64,000 nucleotides of DNA, from positions 124,001-188,000 of the forward strand of contig JAKAWR010000001.1 in assembly GCA_021816935.1 (NCBI GenBank). Direction: 5' to 3'. The notes under the pieces were generated by a model. The model was not told the origin of the DNA. It searched no databases and was given only the letters and a program-made list of their open reading frames with translations. The DNA comes from Actinomycetes bacterium. Lineage in GTDB: Bacteria; Actinomycetota; Acidimicrobiia; Acidimicrobiales; JAMCPL01. Below, piece by piece: positions 62,680-64,000 of the stretch. Each line of letters begins with the position of its first letter. The first letter of the stretch is position 1. Made by a program: the position numbers and the translations under genes.

Positions 62680-63719
62680 ACGAGAAATCACGAAACGGTG
62701 CCGGCAGGCGCACCGGCATACCGAAGGCGGCTCCGGCGGCAAGGCGAAAGCCGCGCCGGGGTCTTGACGGCGAGGACGCCGATGATCGCCGGGAGTCCGA
62801 GGACGGCTTCGCTGACCCCGTGCATACCTACCTGCGCGATATCGGCAAGGTGTCCCTGCTGGACGCCGCGCTCGAGGTCGACCTGGCCCAGCGGATGGAG
62901 GAGGGAGTCCTGGCTGCCAAGCGTCTTGAAGATGAGCAAGACCTTCCTGCGGAGGAGAAGGCTCAGCTCGTACGTGCAGTCGACCGTGGCCAGGAGGCAA
63001 AGGATGCTCTGATCGAGGCCAACCTGCGGCTTGTCGTCTCTATCGCCAAGCGCTACCGCAACAAGCGGCTCGCCTTTCTCGACCTCATCCAGGAGGGCAA
63101 CATCGGTCTGATGAGGGCCGTCGAGAAGTTCGACCATCACAAGGGGTTCAAGTTCTCGACGTACGCGACGTGGTGGATACGCCAGTCGATCCTCAGGGCA
63201 CTTGCCGACCAGTCGCGGACGATCCGCATACCGGTGCACGTGGTCGAAGACATGAACAAAGTCCTTCGTGCTCAGCGAATATACGTCCAGGAGATGGGTC
63301 GCCAGCCGACTCCGGAGGACCTCGGGAGTCGCCTCGGCATGCCGCCTGAGAGGGTCCGTGAGATGTTGAGGATGAACCTGGACACCCTCTCGCTCGAACA
63401 GCCCGTGGGCGCTCAGGAGATGCCTCTTTCCGACGTCCTCGAGGATCGTCGTCTCGACGAACCGAACGAGATTGCTTCCCGCGCCATGCTCCACGACGCC
63501 GTCCGGGATGCCCTCGCAGCACTGAACGAACGGGACAGGCAAGTCATGCAGATGCGGTTCGGCCTGCTGGAGGACGGGAAACGCTACACCCTGGAAGAAG
63601 TCGCGCGGGCCTGCGGCGTCACGAGAGAGCGGATCCGCCAAATCGAGATCAAGACGCTCGCCAAGCTCCGCAAGCCCGATGTGACCCACACCCTCAGGGA
63701 GTTCCTCGACGAGCCCTGA
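62676..63719 (+). CDS. rpoD: Primary RNA polymerase sigma factor (RpoD/SigA)
   Basis: This sigma-70 factor has regions 1.2 to 4.2. Region 1.2 begins [17 protein letters not shown], and region 2 has [36 protein letters not shown] followed by [16 protein letters not shown] (each in part). Region 3 contains [10 protein letters not shown], and region 4.2 ends [21 protein letters not shown]. At 347 residues it lacks a long region 1.1, like SigB/HrdB-type short primary factors; about 45 basic residues precede region 1.2. GTG start overlapping the dnaG stop. Coupling to dnaG supports the primary-sigma assignment. Confidence 0.93.
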   Translation: MNEKSRNGAGRRTGIPKAAPAARRKPRRGLDGEDADDRRESEDGFADPVHTYLRDIGKVSLLDAALEVDLAQRMEEGVLAAKRLEDEQDLPAEEKAQLVRAVDRGQEAKDALIEANLRLVVSIAKRYRNKRLAFLDLIQEGNIGLMRAVEKFDHHKGFKFSTYATWWIRQSILRALADQSRTIRIPVHVVEDMNKVLRAQRIYVQEMGRQPTPEDLGSRLGMPPERVREMLRMNLDTLSLEQPVGAQEMPLSDVLEDRRLDEPNEIASRAMLHDAVRDALAALNERDRQVMQMRFGLLEDGKRYTLEEVARACGVTRERIRQIEIKTLAKLRKPDVTHTLREFLDEP

Positions 63720-63780
63720 TAGGGCAGGGCCACACGTGGGTCGCCCCGCGCGGTAGGCTGAGTGGTCGGCGTCGGCACCT

Positions 63781-63854
63781 TCCGGGGTAGCTCAATTAGG
63801 CAGAGCGAGCGGCTGTTAACCGCTGGGTTGAGAGTTCGAGTCTCTCCCCCGGAG
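63781..63854 (+). tRNA. trnN: tRNA-Asn (anticodon GTT)
   Basis: The cloverleaf is complete. The acceptor stem is TCCGGGG (63781-63787) with CCCCGGA (63847-63853), and the discriminator is G. The D arm reads AGCTCAATTAGGCAGAGC, the anticodon loop reads CTGTTAA with GTT, and the T arm carries GTTCGAGTC. No encoded CCA. A TAGGCT box about 20 bases upstream could be its -10 element. Confidence 0.95.
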
Positions 63855-63897
63855 CTAACAACGGTCCCTGACCGTCGAAGAGAGGAGATACCGGCAG

Positions 63898-64000
63898 TGA
63901 CTATTACCAGTACGGGCGATCCGCAGGCATTGAGTCGAGACGCCATTCTTGCGATGGTACGCCACCATCTCGGAGAGATCCTTGAGATCGACCCTACGGG
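63898..64000 (+). CDS. acpP: Acyl carrier protein (partial, cut by window end)
   Basis: The last 103 bases begin a gene at GTG 63898 with an AGAGGAG ribosome site eight to nine bases upstream. The 34 visible residues end in MVRHHLGEILEIDPTG, the helix I region of acyl carrier proteins just before the DSL phosphopantetheine site, which lies outside the window. The assignment rests on this short match only, and it could be an ACP of another pathway than fatty-acid synthesis. Confidence 0.65.

Noticed and set aside
62688-63689. 333-codon open frame antisense to rpoD
   Set aside because: Shadow of a fully conserved sigma factor gene.

Overview
The window is high-GC, densely coded chromosome from an actinobacterium. 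The lineage evidence is a mycothiol ligase (mshC), an F420-dependent NADP reductase, a phosphatidylinositol mannoside locus (pgsA-patA-pimA), an N-terminally anchored FtsY, and the order thrS-HIT-pgsA-patA-pimA-(...)-pdxS-pdxT-yebC, which matches the mycobacterial arrangement from memory. A stand-alone b6-type cytochrome b and PilZ proteins suggest a deep branch such as Acidimicrobiia rather than Mycobacteriales; that placement is inference. No transposase, integrase, prophage or CRISPR array is visible.

Layout: 1-2823 (-) is the N-terminal two thirds of glutamate synthase gltB. 3291-6686 (+) is a thiamine cluster, thiO-thiS-thiG-thiD. 6708-8277 (-) holds two tandem PilZ proteins. 8374-21030 (-) is a long block with yebC, pdxT, pdxS, an M48 protease, pimA, patA, pgsA, a HIT hydrolase/phosphorylase, thrS and mshC, interrupted by an EF-G2-like GTPase on the + strand (15359-17455). 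21155-26906 holds an F420:NADP reductase, fabI, the cytochrome b and an acetolactate-synthase-like ThDP enzyme.

27028-50012 is a cobalamin locus built as two divergent operons. The - operon reads glycosyltransferase-like gene, cobO, [intergenic hairpin array], cobB, cobU, cobS, cobD, a cobC-cobQ fusion, cobN and a chlI-chlD fusion. The + operon reads cobI, cobM, cbiD, cobL, a cbiG-cobJ fusion, a 2[4Fe-4S] ferredoxin and a cobH-cbiX fusion. Together these cover most of corrin ring synthesis and late assembly. cobA, cobK/cbiJ and cobT are not in the window. Signatures of both the early-cobalt route (cbiX, cbiD, cbiG) and the late-cobalt route (cobN, chlID) are present.

50139-60538 (-) is the SMC/SRP/ribosome-maturation block: smc, ftsY, ffh, rpsP, khpA, rimM, trmD, then a membrane-anchored beta-propeller. 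60649-63719 (+) is dnaG-rpoD, followed by tRNA-Asn and the start of an acyl carrier protein gene cut by the window edge.

The most unusual feature is the 368-base gap between cobB and cobO (40173-40539). It carries four stem-loops 79-92 nt apart that share the loop motif GTCCGSTNNAC but have different, self-complementary stems. This pattern suggests a structured RNA and I could not match it to a class I know. Other points of note are several gene fusions, a rimM gene without a canonical start before its conserved N-terminus, a 10-residue tandem repeat in the Mg-chelatase fusion, -10-like boxes placed for leaderless transcription, and low-complexity insertions inside many housekeeping enzymes.
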